Assembly: GCF_964275005.1 (NCBI RefSeq)
Contig: NC_092705.1
Location: 8,110,641-8,174,640 of the forward strand
Origin: Diadema setosum
Lineage: Eukaryota; Echinodermata; Echinoidea; Diadematoida; Diadematidae
Direction of reading: 5' to 3'
Length of the DNA: 64,000 bases
Every line of letters begins with the position of its first letter. Position 1 is the first letter of the stretch. Below the pieces are notes generated by a model, which saw only the letters and a program-made list of their open reading frames with translations, did no database searches and was not told the DNA's origin. Shown here in pieces: positions 46,841 to 61,273 of the stretch. The translations under genes and the position numbers were made by a program.

Positions 46841-49836
46841 TTTGTGTATGTTTGTAATCAAAGTGTATCCTTTTCACACATAATATTCTGACTCTACTGA
46901 ATACACTGGGTCGTAATTGCTATAAATTGTTAATACTTCATAGTCATCAAGGTTATGGTATCGGGTAGATTGTAATCAGTATGTCCATGCCTCATTCCGG
47001 CTAAATTGAATGACGAGAACAATTATTATGAAACATGTATTGAATATCGAGCTGTATTGAAAATGTTAATGGTCTCATATAGGTATTATTTTCCTTTCTA
47101 CCTCTCCCGGTAGATTTCCATACATTTGACTAAAATCTATAAGTACAATGAACAGTGAAAACAAAACAAAAAGTCGATTTGGTTTCTAAGAATTTCTGTT
47201 TCCTGCTAGGATCAGAAAATGAACCGACAATAATGTAATATCCTAAAAAGCATAAAAACTTGATTATGACATCATGTATGCAATAATCATATGATCCTAT
47301 GTATGTATATGTTGTACACTGAATTTTACAGTGATTTGCATATCGTTAGAGTGTCATTTATGCCTATACTTGTCCACACTACAAGATCGAGATATTTGAG
47401 TGAAACTTTTCATTTTTTAGACTCTTTTTTTTTTATTGGACGCGGACTGTCAAAGTGGGTCTGAACTTGACAAATACTTCTCTTACAGACCGCTGGTACA
47501 ATGTAGGTTTCGTTCAAAAGAGCTGTCACAATTTTTCAAACAGTTCCCTTTTCATCAACTATAATATTGTAGTCAGTATTGTTTATCATACAGTCTATGA
47601 TATCTATCTGAATAAGTAGCATACTGTTTTCTTCTGTAAGACCTACAAAACCTACAATTGTAACACTTTATATCTAGTTGAAGCAAAGTATTAAAGGCAT
47701 AGTTTCGGTGTACGGTAATACTTGACGGGTGATTCTATGTATGAAGTGGCATTCCTAGAAATAATATTCTGATTGAATAATTTGTAAAGTTATGTGTAAA
47801 TATATATATGGAATAAATATTTCTTAGACATTGGTCCTCATACAAAAAAAAATCGAGTGTGTACTTGTATTATTTTGATGAATTTGATGAAACTCTACTT
47901 TGATGTAATACGGACAAGAAGAAGAACGTTTCCGTCGGGGGGGGGGGGGAAACTATATTGATGATATGTTGTCGGTGTTGTACGACCACTTGAAACACGC
48001 ATCATAATACATAATTATACACTCACACACACACAAACCTACGTATCTACATACAGTGCATACATACGTACATACATACATACATACATACATACATACA
48101 TACATACATACATACATACATACATACATTGGTATACATAGTTATAATATCATACAAAGATGGATCACAATTACATCTATCCATGATGGTGAAACAAACG
48201 TTCATGTTCAGCTGATGTTTTTATCTCTTTTGGTCAATCTGTCCTTTGTGGCTTTTCCTTATTACTCTTTCCCTATATTCTTCCATTTATTTTTATCAAT
48301 TTGATACCGCCAATTACGTTTCTACTTTTTCATCCTCTTGTGATATATATCAACACCACTACTAATATAACTGTACACAACTGCACGTAGACAAACACGT
48401 AGAATTACGTATCAAACTTGCATAATAATGAGGGGGGGGGGGCTTTCCAGAATACAACAAACATAAAGAGAAGAGGGAAACATAGCTGGGAAGAAAATAA
48501 GTACGATACAAGGAAAAATTCAGCAGGAGCACTTTTATAGGTGCAATAATTCGACTTCTGATCTTTTTTTCTCATCTCGACTGTGAACATTCCATCTATT
48601 TTGTTGTTTTAATGGATTTTCCCCCAAAATAAAGGTAATGTTGTCATGCATGCAGAAACATAAAAAAAAAACCGTCAATAAAGTTTGAGTAAAGTTAGAA
48701 GATTCATTCAAAAGGTTTGAATTTTCAAAGTTTGGGTTAGAGCCATGTGCCAGCACCACTAGATAGAAAGACTATACAACATCGTGATGTGATAATTACT
48801 ACGATAATGCAGAACATAAGGAAAACTTCAGAGATATTCCCTGTTTTGTTACATGTGAGATATCAATGGTAAGTTTTTATTTCGCTCCTTTTGGTGATGG
48901 GTGAAAGGTGGCGCTTAATCCAATTTACGACCAAATTCTTCATACACCTAAAGAGGTTACAACATTAAGAATTAAAAAGACACCCTCCCACACTTCCCTG
49001 TATATTAGTCCACAATACAGTAAAAGTGCAAAAGGAAGGGCGCCATCTGAAGACCAGAGAGATTAAAGGAAACCAGACGGCGGACACGGCACACCTGCCA
49101 TTTTAACGTGCGAATTTGAAGAAACCACAGACAAACAGATTCGTCGCGTTAGCTAATCAAGTCCTTGATATCGCAATGGGAAACGTGAAGACGTTGTGGG
49201 AGCAAAGAGAACGATAGAAGCATTATTTTTTTTTTTCAGCTTTATAGTGGCTGACTAGGTCTTGTAACCGTGTGCACCATTTTTCATCTCGTAACCGCTT
49301 GTCCATTGTCTAGATAGACCACTGGCTCTAATTTCTTGTAACTTTACTGGTAGTTTATACCATGCTCATATAGATGTACATGTCTAACAACACAATGCAT
49401 TTCTAAATCCAATACTCGTTGACGTTTTTTTTTTATACTTTTATATAGATTAGAACCTCACTGGGCTTTTGTTCTAGATGCTACTTAGAAAGATCTATTG
49501 TGTGATGTGATGTGTGAATAAAAGTTCAAGTTTCTATTGATTATGTCTGCATTAGTCCCCCATCCACAACACAAATAATCAGTCATGATTATGTTGCTTG
49601 AAGGTTTGCATTGTGAAGTAAATGAGGGAGAAAGGTTTGCGGTAGCACAATGTGTATGTAATCCTTGTATAAGGGATGGCCGGGCTTGACAAAAGAAGAT
49701 CCTAACTTCTAGCTCAACGCTGCCCCCCACTTGTCACTATTTGCCTTCCTTACATTCCCCCTATGTCGCTTCCCTCTTCAGTCCTCCTCTTTTTAGTCTT
49801 TTTTTTTATCAAGCCACTATCCCTACAAGGACTACA
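46841..49836. other. Gene-free downstream DNA
   Basis: AT-rich sequence with a CATA microsatellite. At 47693 a TTAAAGGCATAGTTTCGG stretch looks like a lone end of a TTAA-type MITE; I could not find its partner. Confidence 0.5.
48061..48129. repeat. (CATA)n microsatellite
   Basis: About seventeen CATA units with one CGTA variant. Confidence 0.95.
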
Positions 49837-50085
49837 TGAAGAGCTTGTTTGCAAAAACCGATAAGTCCATTTTTGAAGATTTTGAGTTACGGTCTCTGTC
49901 ATAAAGTACAAAATAATACCTTTTAAATGATATATCGGTCACTATATATAAAGGTATATTTTTGAAGTTATGGTCAAAAGAAGCAAAAATTTTCTTATTA
50001 TTATCTTTATTTTTCTTGACCTTTAATCGCAAATATCTCCATTTGGCAAATATGGACTTATCGGTTTTTGCAAATAAACTCTTCA
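49837..50085. repeat. Inverted-repeat (MITE-like) element
   Basis: The 249-bp segment starts TGAAGAGCTTGTTTGCAAAA and ends with the near reverse complement. The match of about 36 bp includes CCGATAAGTCCAT. The interior is AT-rich. A CA dinucleotide flanks each end but is too short to be a convincing duplication. Confidence 0.6.
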
Positions 50086-50887
50086 CATACAAATTGGTCA
50101 ATATGTGCACTTGAACTCCTCCTTGTTTTAAAAAAGTATGACCAAGTACAGGCTATTAGTATGGTTGCTCAACAGTACTGCCAGAACCAGTCCCCTGTAC
50201 AATGTGTCCAGTTGGTTGCCATGGTTATCTTCTTGTTGTGATCTGCTTGTGATAGATCATGCTCTGCTATTTTAAAGTGGTCGTTCAAGTACGTGACTAC
50301 CGTATGTCTTACAATGTTCGAGACTTAATTCAGTCTAGGTTTGTTTCACTACACTGGAAGTTTTCATTGTGTCTGTGAGTAGAAATTAACGTTCGCCTGC
50401 GGTGGCAAAAAAGATCCGTCTGACTGCCTTGCTAAAATATGATTTGGGAAAACCAATGAATTTCTTCAGAATGTTTTCAATAGGATTAAAAAATATATAT
50501 ATACATACAAAGAAAAGAACTAACACATTGAATACGACACATTGATCACAGCAGATATTCTGACCCCACTCAAAATTGTAAATGTTTGTGTGTGTAAGAC
50601 CAGGGAGGTAAGACAAAATGTTCACACTGAATCTTATGTAAAATATGCAGAAAATAGAAAAATCGTCCGATATAGAAAGAGAAATAAAAATTTTAGCTGG
50701 TGAACTGAAAAGAAAAGAAAAACAACAAACAAAAAATTAATGGTTACAACTTAGGCAGTCAGAATCTATACTGTTGAAGTTTGTGAGACGAAACTGTATT
50801 ACTCTTACCGTAATATGAATATGAGAAAACAATGTGGCCCATGTACCGAAGTTAAAAATATTGTTGTAAAATGGAAACCTGATCACT

Positions 50888-50919
50888 AACAGGTGCGGTC
50901 GTATACGGCCGCACCTGTT
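50888..50919. repeat. 32-bp near-perfect palindrome with two E-boxes
   Basis: The arms AACAGGTGCGG and CCGCACCTGTT enclose TCGTATACGG. Each arm carries CAGGTG/CACCTG, an E-box bound by bHLH and Snail-type factors. CpG-richer DNA follows to about 51200. Confidence 0.5.
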
Positions 50920-53041
50920 GCTCCGCGCATGCAGTTCGACGACTCCTTCTTATCGGCACAGCATTTCAGGAAATACGCCCTCTAGTACTTATTGCTATAT
51001 CACTGAGCCCGACACTTATCACAGCAGCTTTACTCACGTTGGCGAACTGGAGCAGACAAGCGAAGCGTTTACCGATACCCATAATAGACAAAACCCCCCA
51101 CTAGCGACTTCTTGCTCCGAATCAACAAGATTTCTTTACATGCACTAGCACACGAGCCGAGACGTACTTGACTGAGCAGTGTGCAAAGTGTACTCACAAC
51201 ACAGCGTCAGAAGCGTTGTAAGGCGTGGAACATCGTACTGAAAAGCATGGTGATCTGTTGACTGATCGGCTACAAAATTACAAGCCTCTAGACCCAAGCG
51301 GTGAGTAAACTATTAACCGATCATTGTTCTGTGTTCTCCATACGTGTTGTCACTGGCTGTGGCTCCTGTAGTCAGAACAGCTATAGTTCACGTGTGAAAG
51401 ACAAGTCACAGCCCGACTCACTACTCGCTCAGAATATCCAGGAGGATGAGATAATACTTCTGGAAGTGCTCTGAGTCTGACTATTCAAGGGCGTGATGAC
51501 ATCTTATGTTGATCTCGTATTGTGGATATTGGTGAGATAGTAAATATTGTGATTATTTGAGGTTTAGACAAGGGAACCACGTTGCAACCTCTTGGAGCAT
51601 ATGAGCCTTACTTTTCTTTTTCTTTTTTAGAGGTGGTATGATATAGTGATTACACTGAATAACCAAACCAAAATAAAACATATTGCTCATCAGGCTGCAA
51701 GTAAAGGAACTATGATTATTACTATCATGATACTGAGCGTGGTCACCAACATCTGTGGTGAAGTGTTTTTCTACGTGCATGATAGTTATTTGCGCTTCTT
51801 GATTTGAAATGTCTAAATTTCTACTAGTAATATACTCTTCACTAAGATGTGGATCTAGCATACAACATTATAATAACATTATACCTTTGCCTACGCAACG
51901 CAACGGAAGCTCGTGTGGTTTTATTAATACGATGTGCATAGTTCGTGGATGTGGATTTGGGATAAGGGATGTGATAGATAATTATGGACCTAGAAATACA
52001 TGGGACTATGGTGTTTTTGTCAACGGCTCGGTGCGTGGGTATGTCCTCATAAACATTGTTGGCACATATTCGTAGTACTATATCATAAGCACTACATGGT
52101 TAAATTACGATGTACAACAACCATGGAATGGAGAGAGGTCGACTGCTGGGTTATTGGGCCTTGCTGGGGGTGCAACCCCAGGGGCTAGGGGTATGAATGA
52201 GGGGAAAGGGGGGGGGGGGAAGGGGACTGACTGCCTGTAGAGCGTTATGGTTGGAGACTTGGAGTCTAATATAGTCGGATCAATGAGGTATTAGAGAACT
52301 CATACCTCCTTGGTCGGATCAAACTCTCTTCTAGCGCAACAGGTAGATTAGACTGACACACATTATTTTTGGCCGTGCTTGACTGCCATCACTCACTCGC
52401 TCCCACCATAAGAGGAACATAGTATTCACAATAATGTTTGTGAGCTTACGATTTCAGATGTCAATAAGCGCAGAACATAAACAAGTTATGAAAAAAAAAA
52501 GATAAAAGAAGAATATAAGAAAGAACTATTGAAAGCAGAAGGAGGACAAAAACACGATCCAGGGATGATTGCAGTCTTTTTTACGATCAGGCGGTACTGC
52601 AATGTATAGTGTATTGTCAAAATACGTTCATGGCTGGTATTCAAGCGTGATTCCCTGTGACTCTTTTCAGTCGAGTAAGCTCCTATTCTTCCCATTCAAG
52701 CAATACACCAGTGGATGATTATAAGTATAACAGAATTCCCCTGCGCAGATACGAGTCAATCGGTCAACATACCAACATTCTTTTTTGATACAAAGTTCAC
52801 CAGATCTACATTGATTAGCTCCCCCCATCTTACGTTCTGTCCCCACATTGATAAAAGCATATCCAACCCCAGGCTCAGAGGGAACACAACATGTATACGC
52901 TTCTCAGGCTAGACCAAAGTTGAGCAGATATACATGGTCATTGTACATAATCTTTTTGAAAGACGGAGTTGAAATGTCATGATATAGCTGGGAAAGAACA
53001 GATACCACTCATTTTGCCGTGTCTCGTGTGTGTCTGTTTAC

Positions 53042-53084
53042 CCAGGGAGGTGAGAGGAAATTGCTTTTTGTCTCACCTCCCTGG
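53042..53084. repeat. Hairpin with 14-bp arms
   Basis: CCAGGGAGGTGAGA and TCTCACCTCCCTGG flank a loop of about 15 bases. No associated gene is seen. Confidence 0.5.
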
Positions 53085-54040
53085 TTTACCACAGGTGTAG
53101 GCGCAGACAATGTAAATGTAATGCTCAGGATGTGTTCCGTATAATTCATAAAATGCCACAACCGCCTTGCCTTTATACAAACAAAACCCACTCCATACAG
53201 TGTGCAAAATACGAGGGCAGGTAGCATTTGGCAGTAAGATGAATTGCTCACTTGGCAGCTGTCAAATAAAGCTTGGGTTTTGTTTTCAGTTTGCTTTTAA
53301 GTTAAAGTCCTTCTTGATGACTCTTGGTTATCATTAATCTATTGCTCAGGATATAGTTTGCTACTGTAATATAGCCTGACAAAGTGGATTGTCAGAGCCG
53401 CATTGTTTCTACACGGACTAACAATGTTAAAAAGAAAAAAAGAAAAAAAAAAGAACGTTTGAAGTTCGGAGCATTTATAGGAACGCAAGAAAATCTAGAA
53501 TTGGTACCAGCCTAGAAGCAGGCCAAACAACACCACAATACAACAAAGGTTGAATTGCTTGTAAGAAGGGTCTATTCTGAATTGCGACAAATGGCTTTAT
53601 GCAGAAGATAGTTGATGACATTTTTCCACGGAGCCGTTCCGCGCGTTGAGACCCAGGTTGAGACCACGGAGCTCTCATGCAGATACATTGACAGACAATG
53701 GAAGGCACTGCTTATTGTGTTCTGGCTCAATTTCAGAAATTGTCGAACTTTGCTGAGCTGTGAGATGATGTTGAAATGGACACAAAAAGCAACCACAGAC
53801 ATACAAACGTTATAAACCTTATGAACAAACATCGCCATTTTAATAAACCGTATACTGAACGGTTTATATCACGTATGCCAGTGGAAAATAATTATCGAGT
53901 CTGTTTTATCTGGTCACTCAGTATTATAATCATTTCTTGGCAGCATTGAACTACTAAGTTTGTTTGAGGTTTTTGATTGCTTCGAATTTACACAATATCA
54001 GAGATTCTTTTAAATTCTTCAAACTGACGTCTTTGTTTTC

Positions 54041-54371
54041 CTGCTGGAAATAACACAGTGCCTCACAGTGTGTTCATATTACATCGTCCCCTATGTGAAA
54101 CCGCTCGAATTTAACAGTGTAGAGATGATTTCACACTGTGCTGTGGTGTGTGTTTTTCTTTTGTTTTGTTTGTTTGTTTGTTTGTATGTTTTTTTACAGA
54201 GAGTTCACATAGAAATGTTCTATTTTACTCTGTGAATTTATGATTCACAATGTGTTCACAGTGTTAAAATAACTTGAATTTCACAGTGTGGAGAGTTTTC
54301 ACACTGTGTTCACAATGTGTTCACACTGTGTTTCACACTGTGGGACACTGCGTTCTTTTTCTTTCCAGCAG
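54041..54371. mobile_element. Inverted-repeat element rich in CACAGTGTG
   Basis: The ends are CTGCTGGAAA and the reverse complement TTTCCAGCAG, each followed by CAGTG-containing sequence. The interior has many copies of CACAGTGTG, CACACTGTG and TTCACA in both directions, including four in the last 80 bp. A (TTTG)n tract lies in the middle. No clear target duplication is seen, so the class stays open: a MITE or a foldback. Confidence 0.55.
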
Positions 54372-55820
54372 CAGGGTCACATTACACTGCAACTATAGTG
54401 CAACATTTCCTAGTAACCATAGAAGACAAGCGTGAAGCTCAAACGCTCTCTCTCTCTCTTCAAGACAGAAGCAAAATCTTCTAGTATTTTTCCTTGTCAC
54501 ATGTATGTTAGATTGCTTTTATCGCCCTATATCCATGCCGAGCTATGGTATCTTGGAATATTACGCAGACCTGTATTGTGAGTACCGGTAATATTGGGAG
54601 GTGCGGTGCACTCCATAGGCGGCTATAGTACACCCATTCAAACAGTGATCTTTATTTGCTTAGCTCTTCATTGTTCTTAGAATCCCATCCGTTAAAGCCT
54701 ACTCCCTTATTTTATTTGTATTATTGTGATGGGGGAAGAGCACATACAAAATTGTTCAATGGATGAACGATGAAACAGAAAATACACATTGAATGACATC
54801 TTAATGAAGGTCGACGTATAATGGTCGTACAATGTCAACCCTTGTCTTCTAGGTTCAGAGATGTGACACTAAAAATTATCACCAAACAATGGCACCGCTC
54901 TATGCAATAAACCTATGGTACAAATTGACTTTGATAAACAAAGTAAAATGACGCCGCAGCAGTTTCATCGAAATTGGCACATAAAATTGTGATATGTTTC
55001 AGTAAGAACATTTTCAGCACAGTTAAGAGTGTTATGGACGATTCACTGGTATTTCTTTTTCATAGTAGTTAGATCCTATTTTGCCCTGATAAACAATGTT
55101 GCCATGAATTTGTACTGCTGTGTGTTTGGTGATGAGTCTATTTCAATTGGCGATAAGTGGCGATGAGTCTTTCAGACAAGGCAATTATCTTCCAAGTATA
55201 GGATTTACTTTCAGGCCGATCATAATGTCGAAGATTTCGCGTTATACCAACAGCCCACGCAGTTCCAGACTTCGTCTGAACTGCTTACTTTGCGGTGCAT
55301 CACAATATAATCGCCCTTGAATCGTGGGATCATGACTGAAGACTTTAATGGCCTTGTTTGTTCTCCTTTACATACATAACCACGGACTGCACACACAGCA
55401 TCGACAGTCGTTGTAAACAGTCTCGGTGTGTGCTACCGCGTGCAGTACGCTCTTTGGGTGAAAATGAATAACGAGAAAGAGAGAGAAAGAGAGAGAAAAA
55501 AAATAATGTATTATAAGTTTATAATCCGAATCTCGGTCGTAATCACAATCGGATTCAACCGTCGATCAGACCATTCTGACAGTTATTTCAACCTTGATAT
55601 GCCTGCAATGCTCATTTGACTGGAAACGTTATGGGGAAAAAAGGAAAGAAGAGGAAAAGACGACAGTTGGTGGCAATTCGTCTCGGTCCATTGTTTACCA
55701 TTATACAAAAGAAAAAAAGAAAAAAGCGAGGTTTTAGTATACAGTACATTGACCCAAGCCCTCGAAAATGCTGTCCCTCCTCCTGTTTCACTCTCTCTCT
55801 CTCCCTCCCCCTCTTTTTCT

Positions 55821-55823
55821 GTT

Positions 55824-55861
<38 letters not shown>
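55821..55861. repeat. (CTGT)n microsatellite
   Basis: GTTT units then CTGT units, following a C/T-rich stretch. Confidence 0.9.
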
Positions 55862-55862
<1 letters not shown>

Positions 55863-56999
55863 TTCTCTGGTACGTGCTGCTAACGTGGTATACGAGTACG
55901 CCAGAGAACAAGGAAGTTTGGTAGAAAAACTAGTGGGTATCTGTCAAGAAAATTATGTTTTTATTATGGCTAGACCTTTAAAGCTCGTATGTCTCTTTTG
56001 CAACCCAGAAAATCAGATTCCCTTTAAAGGCTGGTTTATTGTAGTGGTAGGTAATTCAGACCATTTCTATTACACAGAATGATAAAACGTGAAACGCCTA
56101 TATAATGGAGGGGGAAACAATACTCTAAATGTCCATTGCAGTGAATTTATTCGGACCCCGAAAAAAAAAAATCCATTTATTTTTTTTTCTCTGAACAAAA
56201 GGCATGAAAGGGGATAGGGAGTAGTTTTTCATGTTGTTTTTTTTTAATTAAACTCTGAGGTGTATTACTGTATTAAAGATTTTATACTCGACGTTGGGAG
56301 ACACATATGTAACGATGCAAGATTTTGTTCCGTTTGCAAAAAGAGATGTACAACCTTTAATGTGAAATAGGGACTTTGTGACTGCGGTGCAGGATAGCCT
56401 GTGCTGTGCACAAACAGTTTCTCTGTCCACTTTTCAATGAAACTATTTCTATTGATTATTCACTAATCTCAGTGAAATCCTACCATCGATATAACTTTTG
56501 AATAATAATACAAAATAAAGCAAAACGATACGAAACGAAACAAAAGACACCCAATTGTTCCAACTTGGCTCTTTGTAGAGTGACAATCATATACGAACGA
56601 GATATAAGAAGTTTTCTAAGAATGGGATAGAAACAATAAAATTACATTTTTTTTTTCCCGATGGAATAATGGTATTGGTTGTAACCACAAAAGCATTCAA
56701 ATTGAATCGCGGATTGATGTTGTTTGACTAATTTCATCCAATCTGCAAATACGTGTATGATATTATACATGTGTGGGTGCGACCAAAGTCATTTAAGGTG
56801 AAGTCTTGTGGAATTTTCCTATATTAATGTCCGATTTGAACTACTGCCACGCATTCTATTCGTCTCATTCTACTCTGTATATATCAAAATCCACTTGAAT
56901 ATGCTTTAGATATTTACACTTTAAACGTTCGAAACTATAATAGCATAATACTGCCTGAATATTCTGGTCGAAAGATCTCAAAGTGTTCGCTGTTATTCA

Positions 57000-57434
57000 C
57001 TGTAGAAATAGAAATAACATAAATAAACAAACTAATAAATTAATGAAATATAGATTAATGAATGAATAAGTAATAAAAATAATAAATGAATAAGTAAATA
57101 AGTAAATAAATATGTAATAAACAAATATATAGATACTGAACAAGATGAAAAGAAAAAAAAAAACATATTCATTCCACCACTGTAGGTACTATATCATGCT
57201 TCCTGGTTTAATAAAATCACTGAGGTCATTCACATTGCCAAATTCTTGCTGTCAGTGTTTCGCATGTCTGCCCAGTGGTATTCATTTTAGCAAATGCATG
57301 AATGGATATATAAATAAATTGCAAAGTAGGTAAGTAGATGTACAATAAGCGAATAAAGCTATAAATGAATATAATCAGAAAAATACACAAATAAACAAAT
57401 ATATAATATTTAATCAAATGTGAATAAATTAATG
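57000..57434. repeat. Degenerate AT-rich AATA/AATG repeat field, in two blocks
   Basis: Blocks 57000-57137 and 57301-57434 are made of variants of AATA, AATG and AAGT units, with ordinary sequence between them. Confidence 0.75.
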
Positions 57435-57916
57435 AAATAAGTAATACGATGCTGTTGATTTGCAGTTTTTAAACTATGCTGTGAGTAAGATATAATCATT
57501 ATTTGTATGTACCTTTAAAGAGTACTCCAAATGCGATGAAACACTAGATAAAGACAGACAATAATGTACTTTATTACATCACTCGCTTATGCCGAAGGTT
57601 CCAGAATGAAAAGGGACAATTATATTTAAAATTTGCGTTTAGATATCTGTTCATATTTTGAGTTGGTATTAAGCGTGATAAAGCCCACAATTCGGTGAAG
57701 TTTTGTCATGTCGTAACCCTTAAGCGCTCCAGTGTTTTAAACTCCAAGCCAAATCAAGAAACGAATAGATGCTTGCACACAGTAGAAGTGTGCGTGATAC
57801 AGTAATGTGAGCACATCGCATGGCCCATCAGCCAATCCCATTAGTCACGATTAAAGGAGAATGAGACCCAAATATGTATGTGAATTGAAGGAATGCATTA
57901 TTATGAATATAACTCA

Positions 57917-57949
<33 letters not shown>

Positions 57950-59573
57950 AGGGGGAGAATCGGAACATCTGTTCAAAACATAATGATAATAAAATAAAGT
58001 TTTGATACAGCCATCGCTGAGGTGATCGCTGAATAAGAAGACTAAAATACTTTATGACGTCACATATATAGACAGCGATATGTATGTTGTATAATCGTAT
58101 ATTGTAAAATATTCGATTCAACATACTTTCACTTTTCTAGAATAATGCAAGAGCACGTGACTTATCTCTTTTAGAAAGCAAGTAATGACCCTTAAAATTA
58201 TGTCATTACCAAGTCGAGGGAATGTGGACTTTTGATACTGAAAAGGTAATGTAATTAAATGTGGCATTCGCTTTACATTTCCTTTATATCGGTATACATA
58301 CGTGACGTCACAAACTTAGCCTTCTCATCCAGCAATTTACGTGGATAACTACGGCTAAGGGACCGACGGTTAGTTAAGTCCCCCTCTCCCGCCCCCTCCA
58401 AAAGACTTTAAGGCAATAAGAATAAAGTTCGTTGCTTGACACCTGTAGGGCCACTAGCGCTATTATAAGAGCTTTAACAATGAACTCGAAACAAGGGATC
58501 TTGTGATTAATAGTCTGTTGTAAGTCTTGGCTACAGTAAGCAACAACGGCTCAAGTTTATGAAGAGGAACCTTCAACAAAAATTGTACCTCTTTAACCAG
58601 CCTACGAGAGTAACCGTAACGTGCTCTCCTTGACATATCAGTGGACCTGAACAACCACAAAAATGAGACATATTTTTGCACATTTCTTCTTTGATTCTAT
58701 ACCTTTTTTTTAATTATTATTCAGAGATAGTATTCTTTGATTCATACCTTTTTTTATTATTATTATTCAGAGATTTGCATTATTTACGCAAATAATCCTT
58801 CCCGAATCATGCTATTGGGACGGCCATCAGAGTCACGCTCTGCCTACTTACGATGGTTTAGCCTATTCCTATAATTATTATTTTTTTAATTGCTCCTCAC
58901 CCACGCACGCATGGCAGGTCTGCGATTAGACTCTACGCTGTTACAAAACTGTCAATGATCATTATGATATGAAATTGACTATTCCTAGAATGTTGCGTAG
59001 CTCTCAACATCATCCATGGTTTTGAATTGAACTTTGAGCAAAATGCGGAAAGAAAGCCGCTATGCATGTGGCAAAGCAAACAAGGAAGGTGATGGTATAT
59101 AGCGATGCACTATGCAGTGTATACAAACTCGATAGATTTTGTGTCAGTGATCATGGGGTAAAGTGTATTGTCTTGACGAGTATGTTGTTGAATGACTGTG
59201 TCGCTGTGGATTTTAATGGAGTGTGACGTTAAAGCGAGAAGATGGCGCTGGAATTATGATTGCGATCATTAAACAATAATGTTCATCACTTTCCAGTATT
59301 TCATGGCGACGTTTTGACTACTTGCGAGAATGGCGATACTGTCCCAAAGAACAAGTAGCAAGAACTTTGAAGATATAAACAAAGAATGAATTTAGCCATT
59401 TGCACACACTTAAATCCCACGTAAAGTCGATGGACTTTATATTGCGCAAACCTGATAGGTATATTACTCTAATTCTTTAAACATAGGGTTACATTATTCT
59501 CACCGTCCGCCTTATTAATGTCTAGGCCGCTTCCTAGCTGCAGCAAAATTTAATGAATTTACGTGGCCTTTAA

Positions 59574-60129
59574 AGGGAAGATAAACCCCAAGAGCAATGT
59601 GGATTGAGTGAAAGTAGCAACATTAGTAGAACACATCAGTGAAAGTTTGAAGAAAATCTGACAATCGATGCAAAAGTTATGAATTTTTAAAGTTTTGGTG
59701 TTGGAACCGCTGGATGAGGAGACTACTAGAGGTTATGACGTATGAGTGGACAAGAATACCAAGAAAATATAAAGAAAATACTATAAAAATCAATTTTTCA
59801 TGAAAATCACAAATTCCATCAACTTGATATTGACATATGTTAAGGGTAGCAATTATTCCCCCTGCTTTCTGAAAGCGGTTGGTCCATTGCTCTTTCATAA
59901 TTCTAGAAAAGTGAATTTTTGTCGAATTTCCTTTATATTTTCTTTGTATTGTTGTCCACTCATACGTCATCCTCTAGTAGTCTCCTCATCCAGCGGTTCC
60001 AACACCAAAACTTAAAAAATTCATAACTTTTGCATCGACTGTCCGATTTTCCTCAAACTTTCATTGATATGCTCTGCTAATGTTGCTGTTTTCACTCAAT
60101 CCACATTGCTCTTTGGGTTTACCTTCCCT
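59574..60129. mobile_element. TTAA-flanked foldback MITE with 200-bp arms
   Basis: A 556-bp element flanked by TTAA (59570-59573, 60130-60133). Arms of about 200-215 bp are near-perfect reverse complements. The outer ends are AGGGAAGATAAACCCCAAGA and, in reverse, AGGGAAGGTAAACCCAAAGA. The shared interior includes GGAACCGCTGGATGAGGAGA and ATGACGTATGAGTGGACAA. The loop is about 130 bp. The good match between arms suggests a fairly recent insertion. No coding capacity; the target site is again TTAA. Confidence 0.85.
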
Positions 60130-60657
60130 TTAAGAATATGCAATAGAAACGCTTTGTCCGAGGGCACACTGTCCGTGCAGCACTTGATATACACTCTGGC
60201 TGAGCTTCAATAAACTCATTGCACAGGAACAACTCTATGGATCGACGGGCGAACTTTTGACTGGATATAGCACATAAAGTTTCCTCAGTGTTTCCTTCAA
60301 GAACCGGTTCCACGGTAGACTGCAGAAAACCAACGGAGCTCATCCCTTTCCTTACATGTACATATGGTTTGCTTTGCATGCTTCATGCATACCATTATGC
60401 AGAGCTAGCTGCGTATTGAGATATATGCATCCATGGCTTCGTAATGTCAAGAGGGGAAACAAAAATAATGAAAAGAATATGTTGGCCACACGACAGGAAG
60501 AACTCAAAGAGATCAACCTGTTATGCTTTGTCAAGTGGTACCTGTGTGCCGTGATATGAATGTAGGAGCACTGATAGTTGAGTGGTGTATTGTAAGCCTA
60601 GTATTCACAGGTATAGTCTTGTACAAGAGTGGTACCAGTGGTAGTACACATAACAAT

Positions 60658-60772
60658 TGCAGTAGTAGTAGTAGTAGTAGTAGTACAGATGCTGTAGTGA
60701 AGAAGAAGTAGTAGTAATCGTATAGGAGTAGTAGAAAGTCGTAGTAGTAGTAGCAGTATAGTAGGACGTAGC

Positions 60773-60836
<64 letters not shown>

Positions 60837-60840
60837 TATA
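60658..60840. repeat. (AGT)n microsatellite
   Basis: AGT/GTA runs interrupted by short unique stretches; the longest pure run is about 60 bp near the end. Confidence 0.95.
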
Positions 60841-61273
60841 GTAATAGTAACAATAGTTAATAGTAGCCCCCTACCTCGTAGTATGAGTAGTATAGCAATT
60901 TCCTAGTATAGTAGTGATGCATGGGGTGGGAGTTAGAGCAGCAATCTGGTTATCAGGGTAATCATACCATAGCTACCATCGACGTTTCTGCTCCAGGTAC
61001 TGACACAACTGCTCGACTGTTGATGCTCCTCTTTTCGTTGGCAGTATGATTAGCGATGAAATAAATCATACAGGACCTATATTTTGCCCAGAACTTGAAT
61101 CAAAGCGGAAATCAGTCCCTTGTAACGTTCAAACCGACCGAAAAGAAAAAAAAAATCACGAAAAATCACCAAGATGTATAGACTTTCAAGTCTGCGCATG
61201 TTTTCATGGAAGAATTGCCATTGTCAACATCACCGTGCAAAATTAGGAAGTTAATTGAAGTGGTGTCATTTAA

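Larger units (their letters stand above)
50086..54040. other. Gene-free downstream DNA
   Basis: Holds the E-box palindrome (50888-50919), a CG-richer patch to about 51200, a G-run at 52208-52220 and the hairpin at 53042-53084. No supported exon. Confidence 0.5.
54372..59573. other. Gene-free downstream DNA
   Basis: Contains microsatellites and the AT-rich field at 57.0-57.4 kb. At 57854 a TTAAAGGAGAATGAGACCC stretch resembles the left end of a TTAA-type MITE, with no right end found. A 23-base T run lies at about 57927. Confidence 0.5.
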
